NCBI RefSeq assembly: GCF_030161415.1
Contig: NZ_BSSU01000018.1
Location: forward strand, 1-36,373
Direction: 5' to 3'
DNA length: 36,373 nucleotides
From: Thalassotalea eurytherma
Lineage (GTDB): Bacteria; Pseudomonadota; Gammaproteobacteria; Enterobacterales; Alteromonadaceae
Below the pieces are notes generated by a model. It was not told the origin of the DNA and did not search any database. It saw only the letters and a program-made list of their open reading frames with translations. Made by a program: the position numbers and the translations under genes. This document shows positions 8,848-17,340 of this stretch, in pieces; the first letter of the stretch is position 1, and every line of letters begins with the position of its first letter.

Positions 8848-9496
8848 AAATGATTGCCTTTGTCTAATGAATAGATTTCTACGATCTATTTTCTTAAATA
8901 ACTGTGCATTTGGCTTCGCGCCAAAACAAAAGGGAAAACATACCATTGATTCTGTGTTTGATGCAATTTTCAAATCAGATGGATATGTTTATTGAGACTA
9001 ATTTTATCGCAGGATTGTTTGTGATTTGCGAGAGATTTGACTAGAGAGTTTATCTACTCCAAATAAAATTAACGTACTCAGGGGCAACCATCTAACGTTT
9101 TATCGTTGTTAATCAATACACGCAAAAATTGCCTTATTTCTCTGATTAAAACTTGGTAATAACTTGTTGATCTGATTATTTATTTCAGACGCTAAATGTT
9201 CAATTTTTCTATGGATAACATGATGTAAATAAACTTTAGTAAGCTCTTCTAGGTTGAACTGACCAGCCTAGTGTTTAATATTTAGCCTGTTGAAAGCACA
9301 TGTAGCTTTATTCATTTTTGCAAAATCGGCTATGCAAAAAACAAAAACACCCTCTTATGAATATTCTTCATGTATTGATGAAGTAATACCATTTTTATTC
9401 ATGAAATGACCCGCGTATAAATACGCTAAAGCTTGAGCGTACATGCTCACCAACTCAGTTTTAGTTAGTCAACACATTATTGGATATTACATCGTC
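8848..9496. other. Intergenic region with divergent promoters
   Basis: About 650 bases with no convincing gene. It is AT-rich and must hold the promoters of the AbgT gene (minus) and of mesX-mesD (plus). The only clear site is the MetR-type box at 9358-9370; a TATAAATA stretch near 9416 could be a -10 element for mesX. I saw no SAM riboswitch or other structured leader. Confidence 0.5.
9358..9370 (+). promoter_or_regulatory. MetR-type binding site upstream of mesX
   Basis: TGAATATTCTTCA exactly fits the MetR consensus TGAANN(T/A)NNTTCA. It lies about 126 bases before the mesX ATG, and a metR gene is 3 kb away in the same module, so activation by MetR with homocysteine is a reasonable inference. 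Confidence 0.65.
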
Positions 9497-10474
9497 ATGG
9501 AAAATCAATTTACTTTTAACATCAAGAACATTCGCCTTGATGAAAACTATCATCCTTCAGATAGCACACGGATCACGACAAATTTTGCCAATCTGGCCAG
9601 AGGTGAAAGCCGTCAACAAAACCTACGTAACGCACTTAAGATGATTAATAACAGTTTCAATGCATTAGCGTTTTGGGATAACCCTAAAGCAGATCGTTAC
9701 GCTGTTGAGTTAGAAATTATTTCTGTAGAAATGGATATAGCTGCAAGTGGTGAGAGTTTTCCTTCGATTGAAGTGTTAAAAACACATATTATTGATCATC
9801 AAACCAATGAGCGTATTGAAGGAATTGTTGGTAATAACTTTTCGTCATATGTTCGAGATTATGACTTTAGTGTACTACTCGGTGAGCACAATAAAGGGCA
9901 GAGCCAGTTCAGCATTCCAGATGATTTTGGCGAGCTACACGGCAAACTTTTCAAGTACTTCGTTAACTCAAAAGCTTATCAGCAGCACTTCAAAAAGCTA
10001 CCCGTCATTTGTTTAAGTGTCTCTGATAACAAAACCTACTATCGCACTGAAAATCAACACCCAGTATTGGGATTTGAATATCAGCCAAATAAATCATCTT
10101 TAACTGAGCAGTACTTTAAGAAAATGGGCTTGCAGGTACGTTACTTTATGCCGCCACAAAGCGTCGCGCCTTTAGCATTCTACTTTTTTGGCGATTTACT
10201 TAATGACTACAGTAACCTTGAATTGATCAGCACCATTAGCACGATGGAAACCTTCCAAAAAATTTATCGTCCTGAAATCTACAATGCTAACGCTGTCGCA
10301 GGAAATTGCTATCAACCAAATTTACGGAATCAAGATCATTCGTTAACGCAGATCGTTTATGACCGAGAAGAGCGCAACAAGTTAGCCATCAAACAGGGCC
10401 GTTTTGCCGAAGAACATTTTATCAAACCATACCAAAGCGTACTTGAGCAATGGTCTGCAAGTTACGCACTATAA
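9497..10474 (+). CDS. mesX: MesX (DUF1852), partner of methionine synthase MesD
   Basis: A 325-residue DUF1852 protein from the Met at 9497 (MENQFTFNIKNIRLDENYHP). An open frame reaches back to 9443, but the 18 extra residues do not look like the family N-terminus. DUF1852 proteins are encoded beside short MetE-like proteins, and genetic work on folate-independent methionine synthases named the pair MesX and MesD; both are needed, and oxygen is required. The biochemical role of MesX is unresolved; it may help supply or generate the methyl donor. It is 27 bp upstream of mesD, clearly an operon, and has a MetR box in its upstream region. Confidence 0.88.
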   Translation: MENQFTFNIKNIRLDENYHPSDSTRITTNFANLARGESRQQNLRNALKMINNSFNALAFWDNPKADRYAVELEIISVEMDIAASGESFPSIEVLKTHIIDHQTNERIEGIVGNNFSSYVRDYDFSVLLGEHNKGQSQFSIPDDFGELHGKLFKYFVNSKAYQQHFKKLPVICLSVSDNKTYYRTENQHPVLGFEYQPNKSSLTEQYFKKMGLQVRYFMPPQSVAPLAFYFFGDLLNDYSNLELISTISTMETFQKIYRPEIYNANAVAGNCYQPNLRNQDHSLTQIVYDREERNKLAIKQGRFAEEHFIKPYQSVLEQWSASYAL

Positions 10475-10501
10475 ATCACTTTAGGTAAAGCAGCATTTAC
10501 T

Positions 10502-11548
10502 ATGAAAACACAAATAAAGCATAAACTATTACCAACATCATCTGCAGGCAGTTTACCCAAGCCATCGTGGCTAGCCCAACCTGAAGCCTTATGGTCTCCG
10601 TGGAAATTATTTGGACAAGAGTTGATTGATGGTAAAAAAGACGCACTTCGCATTTCGTTGCATGAACAGCAACAAGCAGGTGTCGATATTGTCAGTGACG
10701 GTGAGCAAACTAGACAGCATTTTGTCACCACCTTTATTGAACATTTAAGTGGTGTGGATTTCGAAAAGCGTAAAACCGTCAAAATTCGAGATCGTTATGA
10801 GGCAAGTGTTCCAACGGTTGTTAGCAATGTTTCAAGACCCAAAGCCGTATTTGTTGAGGATGCAAAATTATTGCGGGCGCAAACAGAACAGCCTATTAAA
10901 TGGGCCTTGCCAGGCCCAATGACAATGATCGATACACTTTATGATGAACATTACCAAAGTCGTAAAGCGCTTGCGTGGGAGTTTGCCAAAATCCTTAACC
11001 AAGAGGCAAAAGAGCTTGAAGCGGCTGGCGTCGACATTATTCAATTTGATGAACCGGCATTTAACGTGTTTTTTGATGATGTAAATGAATGGGGTATTGC
11101 CTGTTTAGAAAGGGCGATAGAAGGACTCAAGTGTGAAACTGCTGTCCATATTTGTTATGGCTATGGCATAAAAGCGAATACCGACTGGAAGAAAACATTA
11201 GGCACTGAATGGCGTCAATATGAAGAAGTTTTTCCAAAATTAAAAAGCTCCAACATCGATATAATTTCGTTAGAGTGCCATAACTCACACGTGCCGCTTG
11301 AGCTACTTTCTTTAATTCGCGGTAAAAAGGTCATGGTAGGGGCAATAGATGTTGCAAATAACGCAATAGAAACGCCGGAAGAAGTTGCAGAAACATTACG
11401 AGAAGCCCTTAAGTATGTCGATGCAGATAAGCTTTATCCGTGCACCAATTGTGGCATGGCACCTTTGTCACGTGAGGTCGCGCAAGCAAAGTTGCATGCG
11501 TTAAGTGCAGGCGCACAAATTATTCGCAATGAGCTTGCTAGCATATGA
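10502..11548 (+). CDS. mesD: MesD, core MetE-type folate-independent methionine synthase
   Basis: A 348-residue protein corresponding to the catalytic C-terminal half of cobalamin-independent methionine synthase MetE, without the N-terminal folate-contacting domain. The zinc ligands are visible: His216 and Cys218 (AVHICYGYG), Glu258 (ISLECHNSH) and Cys317 (CTNCGMAPL). Together with the DUF1852 neighbour this marks it as MesD, which methylates homocysteine to methionine in the cytoplasm using a methyl donor other than methyltetrahydrofolate. The donor is not known. It is the second gene of the mesXD operon, and a hairpin overlaps its 3' end. Confidence 0.88.
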   Translation: MKTQIKHKLLPTSSAGSLPKPSWLAQPEALWSPWKLFGQELIDGKKDALRISLHEQQQAGVDIVSDGEQTRQHFVTTFIEHLSGVDFEKRKTVKIRDRYEASVPTVVSNVSRPKAVFVEDAKLLRAQTEQPIKWALPGPMTMIDTLYDEHYQSRKALAWEFAKILNQEAKELEAAGVDIIQFDEPAFNVFFDDVNEWGIACLERAIEGLKCETAVHICYGYGIKANTDWKKTLGTEWRQYEEVFPKLKSSNIDIISLECHNSHVPLELLSLIRGKKVMVGAIDVANNAIETPEEVAETLREALKYVDADKLYPCTNCGMAPLSREVAQAKLHALSAGAQIIRNELASI

Positions 11549-11557
11549 TAGCAAGCT
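11532..11557 (+). terminator. Hairpin at the end of mesD
   Basis: Perfect 9-bp arms AGCTTGCTA (11532-11540) and TAGCAAGCT (11549-11557) with an 8-base loop. No T-run follows, because a small IS-derived element begins at 11560. It was probably part of a terminator that the insertion separated from its tail, or a stabilising 3' hairpin. Confidence 0.6.
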
Positions 11558-11559
11558 AG

Positions 11560-11820
11560 GGTCTGTTGATCTTCAGTTTGTAACTCTGTTGCCTTGAAAA
11601 AGATGAGATTCACGGCGCTTAAAGTAATGTTTGGTTATTCCAAATACACTTTAAGCAACAAAGAATATCGCTTTTTCAAGTCAACCCAAAGGGCTTTGGC
11701 TAATTTTAAACCTAACATCGTTGAAAATCGTTAAGGTAGAACAACTACATTACTCTCTTTTCGCCTTGTTATTTTCAAAACTAGCCTAAAGCAGAGACTA
11801 AAATGAAAGATCAACAGCCC
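11560..11820. mobile_element. MITE-like IS remnant, 261 bp, complete ends
   Basis: The left end GGTCTGTTGATCTT and right end AAGATCAACAGCCC are near-perfect inverted repeats, and both flanks are CTAG (11556-11559 and 11821-11824), a likely 4-bp target duplication. CTAG/YTAR targets are typical of the IS5 group, but the family is not settled. Inside, a short frame from about 11605 reads MRFTALKVMFGYSKYTLS and ends after about 43 codons, so no transposase is encoded. A second, shorter copy lies at 16320. Confidence 0.75.
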
Positions 11821-11834
11821 CTAGGTAATTGAGA

Positions 11835-11870
11835 AGGTTTGATCTTGTTTAATCAAGCTTTCTCAAACCT
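11835..11870. terminator. Hairpin between mesD and the TauE gene
   Basis: Arms AGGTTTGA and TCAAACCT enclose an inner CTTG/CAAG pairing, followed by CGTTTTA. It could be a weak terminator for readthrough from mesD or, in the other direction, for the TauE/SafE gene that ends at 11896. Confidence 0.5.
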
Positions 11871-11895
11871 CGTTTTACTGAATGTTTTTTGGACA

Positions 11896-12726
11896 CTACA
11901 ACGATAGTTGAGCGAGCATTCTTAGACCGGTAATAAGTAACACGATAGCAAATATTTTCTTGAGTTTAGCGGCATCTAATTTAGCGACTAATGACGAACC
12001 AACGGGAGCAAACAACACCGTCAACGGCACGATACAAACAAATGCAATGAGGTTAACTAAGCCATAGGTTGCTGCAGGTGCATCATTTGGTGTGTTACCT
12101 AGCACTAACATGGTTAGCGCACCAGGCAATGAGATAATAAGACCAATGGCAGCAGCAGTGCCTACAGCTTTATGAGTGGGGTAATTGTATAAGGTTAATA
12201 CTGGCACTGATAGTGTACCACCGCCAATGCCGACCATAGCACTGAAGAAGCCAATGCAAGCGCCCATTATTGATTGGCCAGCTTGATTAGGTAATTGCTT
12301 AAAAAGTGCAGATTTACCTGTCCTAAATAGCATGTTAAGCGCTGAAAGTGTTGCTATTACGCCAAATAATAAGGTCAGCAAACTGCCGTCAATACGCGTG
12401 ACTAACCAGCTACCCGTTAACACACCCAAAAGGATGAATAATGACCAACGCTTTAAGAGTACAAGATCGACATTGCCTTTTTTATGATGAGACCTAATAG
12501 AGCTAATTGAGGTCGGGACGATGGTAGCAAGCGATGTTGCAGTAGCTATTACCATTGCAGATTCAGGTGATACGCCAAAACTTTGGAATAAGAAAAACAA
12601 GACCGGAACGATGACAATACCGCCACCAACTCCTAATAATCCGGCTAGCAATCCAGCGAAAATACCTGAGGTAGCTAACGCCAAAATGGTTGCGGTATTA
12701 TTGGTGATAAATTCAATGATACTCAT
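11896..12726 (-). CDS. TauE/SafE family sulfite/anion exporter-like permease
   Basis: A 276-residue membrane protein with two homologous halves, each opening with a Gly-rich motif: GLLAGLLGVGGGIVIVPVLF near residue 24 and GFFSAMVGIGGGTLSVPVL near residue 158. About eight hydrophobic segments can be counted. This is the TauE/SafE (TSUP) family, which moves sulfite, sulfoacetate or related organosulfur anions across the inner membrane. It is divergent from metR, and the shared spacer has a MetR-type box, which suggests a role in sulfur or methionine-precursor supply or export. The exact substrate is unknown. Confidence 0.87.
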   Translation of the reverse strand: MSIIEFITNNTATILALATSGIFAGLLAGLLGVGGGIVIVPVLFFLFQSFGVSPESAMVIATATSLATIVPTSISSIRSHHKKGNVDLVLLKRWSLFILLGVLTGSWLVTRIDGSLLTLLFGVIATLSALNMLFRTGKSALFKQLPNQAGQSIMGACIGFFSAMVGIGGGTLSVPVLTLYNYPTHKAVGTAAAIGLIISLPGALTMLVLGNTPNDAPAATYGLVNLIAFVCIVPLTVLFAPVGSSLVAKLDAAKLKKIFAIVLLITGLRMLAQLSL

Positions 12727-12810
12727 TTATTACAGCTCAATTTATTATTATTCAATGTATTCTAAACAGACTTATTTAATGAATAGAAGTGATATAATTT
12801 CATTGTTCCA

Positions 12811-12823
12811 TGAAATTTGTTCA
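12811..12823 (+). promoter_or_regulatory. MetR-type binding site between the TauE gene and metR
   Basis: TGAAATTTGTTCA fits TGAANN(T/A)NNTTCA in every fixed position. It lies 30 bases before the metR start and about 85 bases before the divergent permease gene, as expected for an autoregulatory LysR-type site. Confidence 0.7.
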
Positions 12824-12852
12824 TCAATAAAGCGAAACCTAGGAGTTAACTG

Positions 12853-13737
12853 GTGCTAGAAAGGATCCATCTCGAAATACTCACGGCAATTAAAGAGCAT
12901 GGCACGTTAACTAAGGCTGCTGATGCACTGTATTTATCTCAATCGGCGTTAAGTCACAGCATCAAAAAGCTTGAAGCGCAAATTGGTACCCAAATATGGC
13001 AAAAAGATGGCCGGAATCTGCGATTGACTGCCGCCGGGCAACGTATTCAAACCTTGGCCAATCGAGTATTACCACAGTTTTCTCATACCGAACTGTTACT
13101 TAATCAAATTGCAAAAGGCGAAATGGGATCGCTTCGTATTGGTATGGAATGCCACCCGTGCTATCAGTGGTTACTTCGAGTCATCCAACCCTACCTTGAG
13201 CAGTGGCCAGATATAGATATGGATGTCAGACAAGAATTTCAGTTTGGTGCGTTAGGCGCGTTGCTCAGTTATGAAATTGATATTCTGATTACACCTGATC
13301 CACTGTTTAAACCTAAAATTGATTACATTCCTGTATTTGAGTATGAGCATCGACTCGTTGTAGCAAATTCTCATGAGTTAGCAAATAAAGCGTTGGTATT
13401 GCCAGAGCAATTAACAAATGACGTGCTATTTAGTTACCCTGTCGAACCATTAAGGTTAGATATTTTTAGCCAATTTTTAAATCCAGCAAAGTGCTCAGTT
13501 AAGCAACATAAAACGATTGAAACGACTGAAATTATGTTGCAAATGGTCGCAGCAGGCAGAGGAGTATGTGCATTGCCTGGCTGGTTAGTTGACGAATATG
13601 CTAAAACGCTACCTATCAAAAGCCTGCGTTTTGGCAAAAACGGTATTCATAAACAGATTTTTATGGGTATTCGAAAAGACGAACAACAAATTGAGTACCT
13701 GAGTGATTTTATTGAACTGGCGAAGAAAACAACCTAA
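12853..13737 (+). CDS. metR: MetR, LysR-type regulator of methionine biosynthesis
   Basis: A 294-residue LysR-type regulator. The N-terminal winged helix (about residues 3-62, with LTKAADALYLSQSALSHSIK) is followed by an effector domain with MetR hallmarks: IGMECHPCYQWLLRVIQPY near residue 96 and YPVEPLRLDIFSQFL near residue 196, close to E. coli MetR. MetR activates methionine synthase genes with homocysteine as coinducer. It starts at GTG 12853, with AGGAG at 12841-12845 giving good spacing. Candidate targets here are mesXD, the divergent TauE/SafE gene and metR itself, all with matching boxes. Confidence 0.9.
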   Translation: MLERIHLEILTAIKEHGTLTKAADALYLSQSALSHSIKKLEAQIGTQIWQKDGRNLRLTAAGQRIQTLANRVLPQFSHTELLLNQIAKGEMGSLRIGMECHPCYQWLLRVIQPYLEQWPDIDMDVRQEFQFGALGALLSYEIDILITPDPLFKPKIDYIPVFEYEHRLVVANSHELANKALVLPEQLTNDVLFSYPVEPLRLDIFSQFLNPAKCSVKQHKTIETTEIMLQMVAAGRGVCALPGWLVDEYAKTLPIKSLRFGKNGIHKQIFMGIRKDEQQIEYLSDFIELAKKTT

Positions 13738-13796
13738 CGTCACTTCACTTTGATAACTAAAAGATTTACCATTACGGCGAATTACTCGAGATATTT

Positions 13797-14198
13797 ATGT
13801 ATAAACCGTTATCGAAAATACTGATTACTATCATTATGTTGGTTGCCTTTATCGGGCAAGCAATGGCTAATCATATCGTGATATTTTCTGATGATGTTGC
13901 TAGTTTTCAATTCACTCAAATACAAACCGTAAAAAATTCTGCAACTGCCAAAACAGCAACTGAAGCAATCACTTCATCGTCAATAGAGCATGAGGAAGAT
14001 TGTTGTGATGTTGATTGTTGTGAAGGTGACTGTGCGTGCCCTGCTAATTCATGTGCATCTAGCGTTTATTTGGAAAATCAGCTGTATTTATCCATGTTGT
14101 TCAATACAGCTGAACCTGTGTTGAGCGTGCAAATCCAAGAAACGTACAATCTAGTAAATTCTCTCTATCGGCCTCCTATTTTACCTCTTTGGGCGTAA
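13797..14198 (+). CDS. Small exported Cys-rich protein, probably metal-binding
   Basis: A 133-residue protein with a signal peptide (about residues 1-24, ending in GQAMA). In the middle is a dense Cys/acidic cluster, EEDCCDVDCCEGDCACPANS followed by CAS (about residues 75-96), likely to bind soft metal ions. It lies 77 bp upstream of a His-rich TonB receptor on the same strand. The CC-x-GDC-x-C arrangement recalls the CopL family of copper-related proteins, but the resemblance is short. A periplasmic metal chaperone or sensor is the best inference. Confidence 0.6.
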   Translation: MYKPLSKILITIIMLVAFIGQAMANHIVIFSDDVASFQFTQIQTVKNSATAKTATEAITSSSIEHEEDCCDVDCCEGDCACPANSCASSVYLENQLYLSMLFNTAEPVLSVQIQETYNLVNSLYRPPILPLWA

Positions 14199-14275
14199 TG
14201 GCTCACTCCTAAAAACTTTAATATTTTCATTTAACTGCGTTCTTATCGCAGGGTTACGCATTCTTAGAGGTAAAA

Positions 14276-16252
14276 ATGCTCACTAATTATTCTAAACTAG
14301 CACTAGCCGTGCTGATTATGCCGACTATATCTATAGCTAGTGAAAATGACGAACATGAACATCATCATGACGATGAACATAAAATGGAAAAAATCCAAGT
14401 TACGGCATCTCGTCTTGGTCGAATAGTAACTGAATCAGCTACGCGCATTGAGGTTATCAATGGAGAAGAAATTCAAGAAAAAGCATTAATGCGCCCAGGT
14501 AATATCTCCATGCTTGTTGCCGAAACTGGTGGTGTGCGTGTGCAAACAACATCGCCTGCACTTGGTAGCGCTAATATTCGCTTACAAAGCTTGTATGGTA
14601 GATACACGCAATTACTTAGTGATGGCTTACCACTCTATGGGGGCCAAACAGCATCAATTGGCTTATTGCAAATTCCACCAACAGATCTTGCTAATGTAGA
14701 AATTATTAAAGGCTCTGCATCATCACTTTATGGCGGGTCAGCACTAGGTGGCGTCATAAACTTAATTTCACGAACGCCATCACGTGAAACTGAAGGCGAG
14801 CTATTATTTAACACGACGTCAAGAAATGGCCAAGACATAACATCTTATCTAGCAACACCGTTAACTGATAGAGTAGGAGGATCAATTACAGCGGGTCTTC
14901 ATAATCAAGAAAAGCAAGATTTAGACGACGACGGTTGGCTCGATATGGCGGGTTACCAGCGCGCTACTATCCGCCCTCGGCTATATTGGGAAAACGAACA
15001 CGGTGGCAATTTATATCTGACGTTTGGTGCCATGAAAGAAGAACGAGAGGGCGGGACAGATGATGGAGCGTTAATGCCTGATGGCAACCCATTTGTTCAA
15101 AATCAAGATTCATTGAGGCTTGATAGTGGCTTTATTTTTGATCAGCCACTTGGTGATGTGCTCAACCTAAATGTGCGGGCCTCAGCAATGCGCCAAGATC
15201 ACGATCATGTTTATGGCGTCGTAGAAGAAAATGATACTCATGATAGCTATTTGGTTGAATCAAGTGTATCTGGCTATGGAGACACGACAGCGTGGTTACT
15301 AGGTATTGCGTATCAAAATGATCGATTCGACTCTCAAGACTTTTCAGAATTTAATTATAACTTTCAAGTGCCAGGCGCATTTACTCAACTAGACTATGAA
15401 GCAAATGAAGATGTTGCCATGTCATTTAGTGCACGTGCCGATTGGCACAGTGAGTATGGCACACAGGTAAGCCCGCGAGTTTCTATACTCTATAATCCAG
15501 AACACTGGACCGTTCGAGGTTCATATGGGCAAGGTTTTTTTGCACCTACGCCGTTTATAGAAGATATTGAAGACGCTGGATTATCTCGATTAGAGCCTCT
15601 TAATAACATTCAAGAGGAACGAGCAACGACAGCCTCGCTAGATATTAGCTATATCGCCGATAGTGTTGAAACAAGCGTCACTTTATTTGCTTCAGATGTT
15701 GAAAATGTGACAGAGCTTGAGGTGATTTCGCCAATTGCCGTTAATTCAAATAAACGCGTTCGACTGGTAAATACAGCTGACCAAAGTGAGATTCGAGGCG
15801 CAGAATTATTGCTAAGATATCGTTGGCGTGACTTAAAGCTTACCGGTAGTTACTTGTATACTGATGCAACCAAACAAGCAGATGATGGTGTCGGTCGCGT
15901 ACCACTTACCCTGACACCTGAGCATGCTGCTGGCGCAGTCATTATGTGGGAAGAACACGGTAGCCACTTAGTGGGTTTTGAAGCTTACTATACGGGCACA
16001 CAGCACTTGGAAGACAATCCGTATCGAGCTAAAAGCGACGCATATTGGCATTTAGGGTTACTAGGCCAAGTGACCTTTGGCAATGTCAGCTATTTTTTAA
16101 ATGCTGAGAATTTACTTGATGTTCGTCAAACAAAAGAAGAGTCGCTGTTACTGTTGCAGCAGGCACCGAGCGGACGATGGACTACTGATATTTGGTCAAG
16201 AAATGATGGCTTTACGGTGAATGCGGGTATCCGTATTCAGTTTGCTGGGTAG
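14276..16252 (+). CDS. TonB-dependent outer membrane receptor, His-rich N-terminus
   Basis: A 658-residue TonB receptor with a signal peptide (to about residue 21), a His/Asp/Glu-rich stretch (ENDEHEHHHDDEHK, about residues 22-36), a TonB-box-like EKIQVTASR, a plug domain (about 45-155 with the usual PGNISMLVAETGGVRVQ and SSLYGGSALGGVINLISR signatures), and a beta barrel to the C-terminus. The last residues are IRIQFAG, so the terminal aromatic is two residues from the end. The His-rich head and the Cys-rich upstream neighbour suggest uptake of a transition metal or metal chelate (zinc, copper or nickel) rather than a siderophore. No Fur or Zur box was recognised. Confidence 0.85.
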   Translation: MLTNYSKLALAVLIMPTISIASENDEHEHHHDDEHKMEKIQVTASRLGRIVTESATRIEVINGEEIQEKALMRPGNISMLVAETGGVRVQTTSPALGSANIRLQSLYGRYTQLLSDGLPLYGGQTASIGLLQIPPTDLANVEIIKGSASSLYGGSALGGVINLISRTPSRETEGELLFNTTSRNGQDITSYLATPLTDRVGGSITAGLHNQEKQDLDDDGWLDMAGYQRATIRPRLYWENEHGGNLYLTFGAMKEEREGGTDDGALMPDGNPFVQNQDSLRLDSGFIFDQPLGDVLNLNVRASAMRQDHDHVYGVVEENDTHDSYLVESSVSGYGDTTAWLLGIAYQNDRFDSQDFSEFNYNFQVPGAFTQLDYEANEDVAMSFSARADWHSEYGTQVSPRVSILYNPEHWTVRGSYGQGFFAPTPFIEDIEDAGLSRLEPLNNIQEERATTASLDISYIADSVETSVTLFASDVENVTELEVISPIAVNSNKRVRLVNTADQSEIRGAELLLRYRWRDLKLTGSYLYTDATKQADDGVGRVPLTLTPEHAAGAVIMWEEHGSHLVGFEAYYTGTQHLEDNPYRAKSDAYWHLGLLGQVTFGNVSYFLNAENLLDVRQTKEESLLLLQQAPSGRWTTDIWSRNDGFTVNAGIRIQFAG

Positions 16253-16319
16253 TGTGTTTAATGTTCAGTATGGTCACTGGGTGCGCCAGTGTATCTGTAT
16301 AATTTGAGAGGTCGATTAG

Positions 16320-16468
16320 GGGCTGTTGATCTTTCAGTTTGTAACTCTGTTGTCTTGAAGAAGATGAGATTCACGGCGCTTAAAGTAATGTTTGGTTGTT
16401 CCAAATACACTTTAAGCAACAAAGAATATCGCTTTTTTAAGTCAACCCAAAGGGCTTTGGCTAATTTT
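16320..16468. mobile_element. Truncated copy of the 11560 IS-derived element
   Basis: Starts GGGCTGTTGATCTTTCAG after TTAG and is almost identical to the first 150 bases of the element at 11560, including the short MRFTALKVMFG frame. The homology stops after GGCTAATTTT, so the right end and its inverted repeat are missing. It lies between the TonB receptor gene and the lipase gene. Confidence 0.75.
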
Positions 16469-16502
16469 GTAGTATGAACATTTTTGCGATGGTGCTATCT
16501 GT

Positions 16503-17255
16503 TTAATGTTTAAAGACAGCATTTTTTAAAAAATAAATCGTTTGTTTGGTTACTTCATCGTTATTTCTCATCGCGGTATGTCCTACATCAATCGCGATAA
16601 AATCTTTCATGCTTTTCAATTTTGTCGACTCAACAGAGACTAGCCCATCGTTTGGTCCATCAAAGTGTTTTTTTGTTAACCCTGAAGGCTTTGTACCAGC
16701 AATGATACCGATATTAATGTTCATGACTATATTTACTTCTTCAATGGTGTTACCAAAGCTGCTGTCTCCGGTGATAAGAGACTGACTAACTTCTCCACCG
16801 ACTTTCATTACCCAAGACTCACTCAAATGGTCTGCCAATTCACTGCCTTTATTTGGCGTACCCATGAAAACGGCATTGCCGATGTTGTAAGATTTCAGTT
16901 TTTCTTGGTTGTTTTGTAGATAGGCGCGAATAACTAATCCACCAAGAGAGTGCCCGACAAAATGCACTTTTGGTGCTTTTGAGATACATGAATCTATTTG
17001 TTGATTGGTTTGCTCAATGACCTTCTCTACGTTTTTACCAATGGTAGAGTAATCTAAACGGCACACTTTATAATTCGCACTTTCTAGTTTTTTTGCAAAA
17101 CGCCACATTGCTGTCTCGCCTCGACCTAACCCATGAGCAAGTACAACTACTTCATCGGTTGGTTGATATGACGAGCTATTGGCATTAAAGCTTGTACAGC
17201 CTATGACTTGACTTAAAATCAATAAAATTAATGTGTTGTAAAGTGTATTCTTCAT
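16503..17255 (-). CDS. Alpha/beta hydrolase lipoprotein (lipase-like)
   Basis: About 250 residues from the Met at 17255 (MKNTLYNTLILLILSQ, then VIGC lipobox). An open frame continues upstream to 17366, but the extension is basic and would bury the lipoprotein signal. The body is an alpha/beta hydrolase: AHGLGRG oxyanion loop, nucleophile elbow GHSLGG, and plausible acid and base in FDGPNDGLVS and VGHTAM. This resembles the triacylglycerol lipase/PGAP1-like group acting on lipids or esters in the periplasm. It lies downstream of the CPBP protease gene on the same strand, about 85 bp away. Confidence 0.8.
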   Translation of the reverse strand: MKNTLYNTLILLILSQVIGCTSFNANSSSYQPTDEVVVLAHGLGRGETAMWRFAKKLESANYKVCRLDYSTIGKNVEKVIEQTNQQIDSCISKAPKVHFVGHSLGGLVIRAYLQNNQEKLKSYNIGNAVFMGTPNKGSELADHLSESWVMKVGGEVSQSLITGDSSFGNTIEEVNIVMNINIGIIAGTKPSGLTKKHFDGPNDGLVSVESTKLKSMKDFIAIDVGHTAMRNNDEVTKQTIYFLKNAVFKH

Positions 17256-17340
17256 TATTTTACTGCGCAAAAGTTTGGTGTTTCGTTTAAGGGCATTCAT
17301 TCTACGTTCATATTTAAATTGTACTTGAAGTGCGGCTTGA

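Noticed and set aside
9443-9496. N-terminal extension of MesX
   Set aside because: The extra 18 residues do not resemble the DUF1852 start, and the Met at 9497 begins the conserved family sequence.
16289-16477. Small protein gene after the TonB receptor
   Set aside because: The frame lies almost wholly in the truncated IS-derived element shared with 11560 and is not independent coding sequence.
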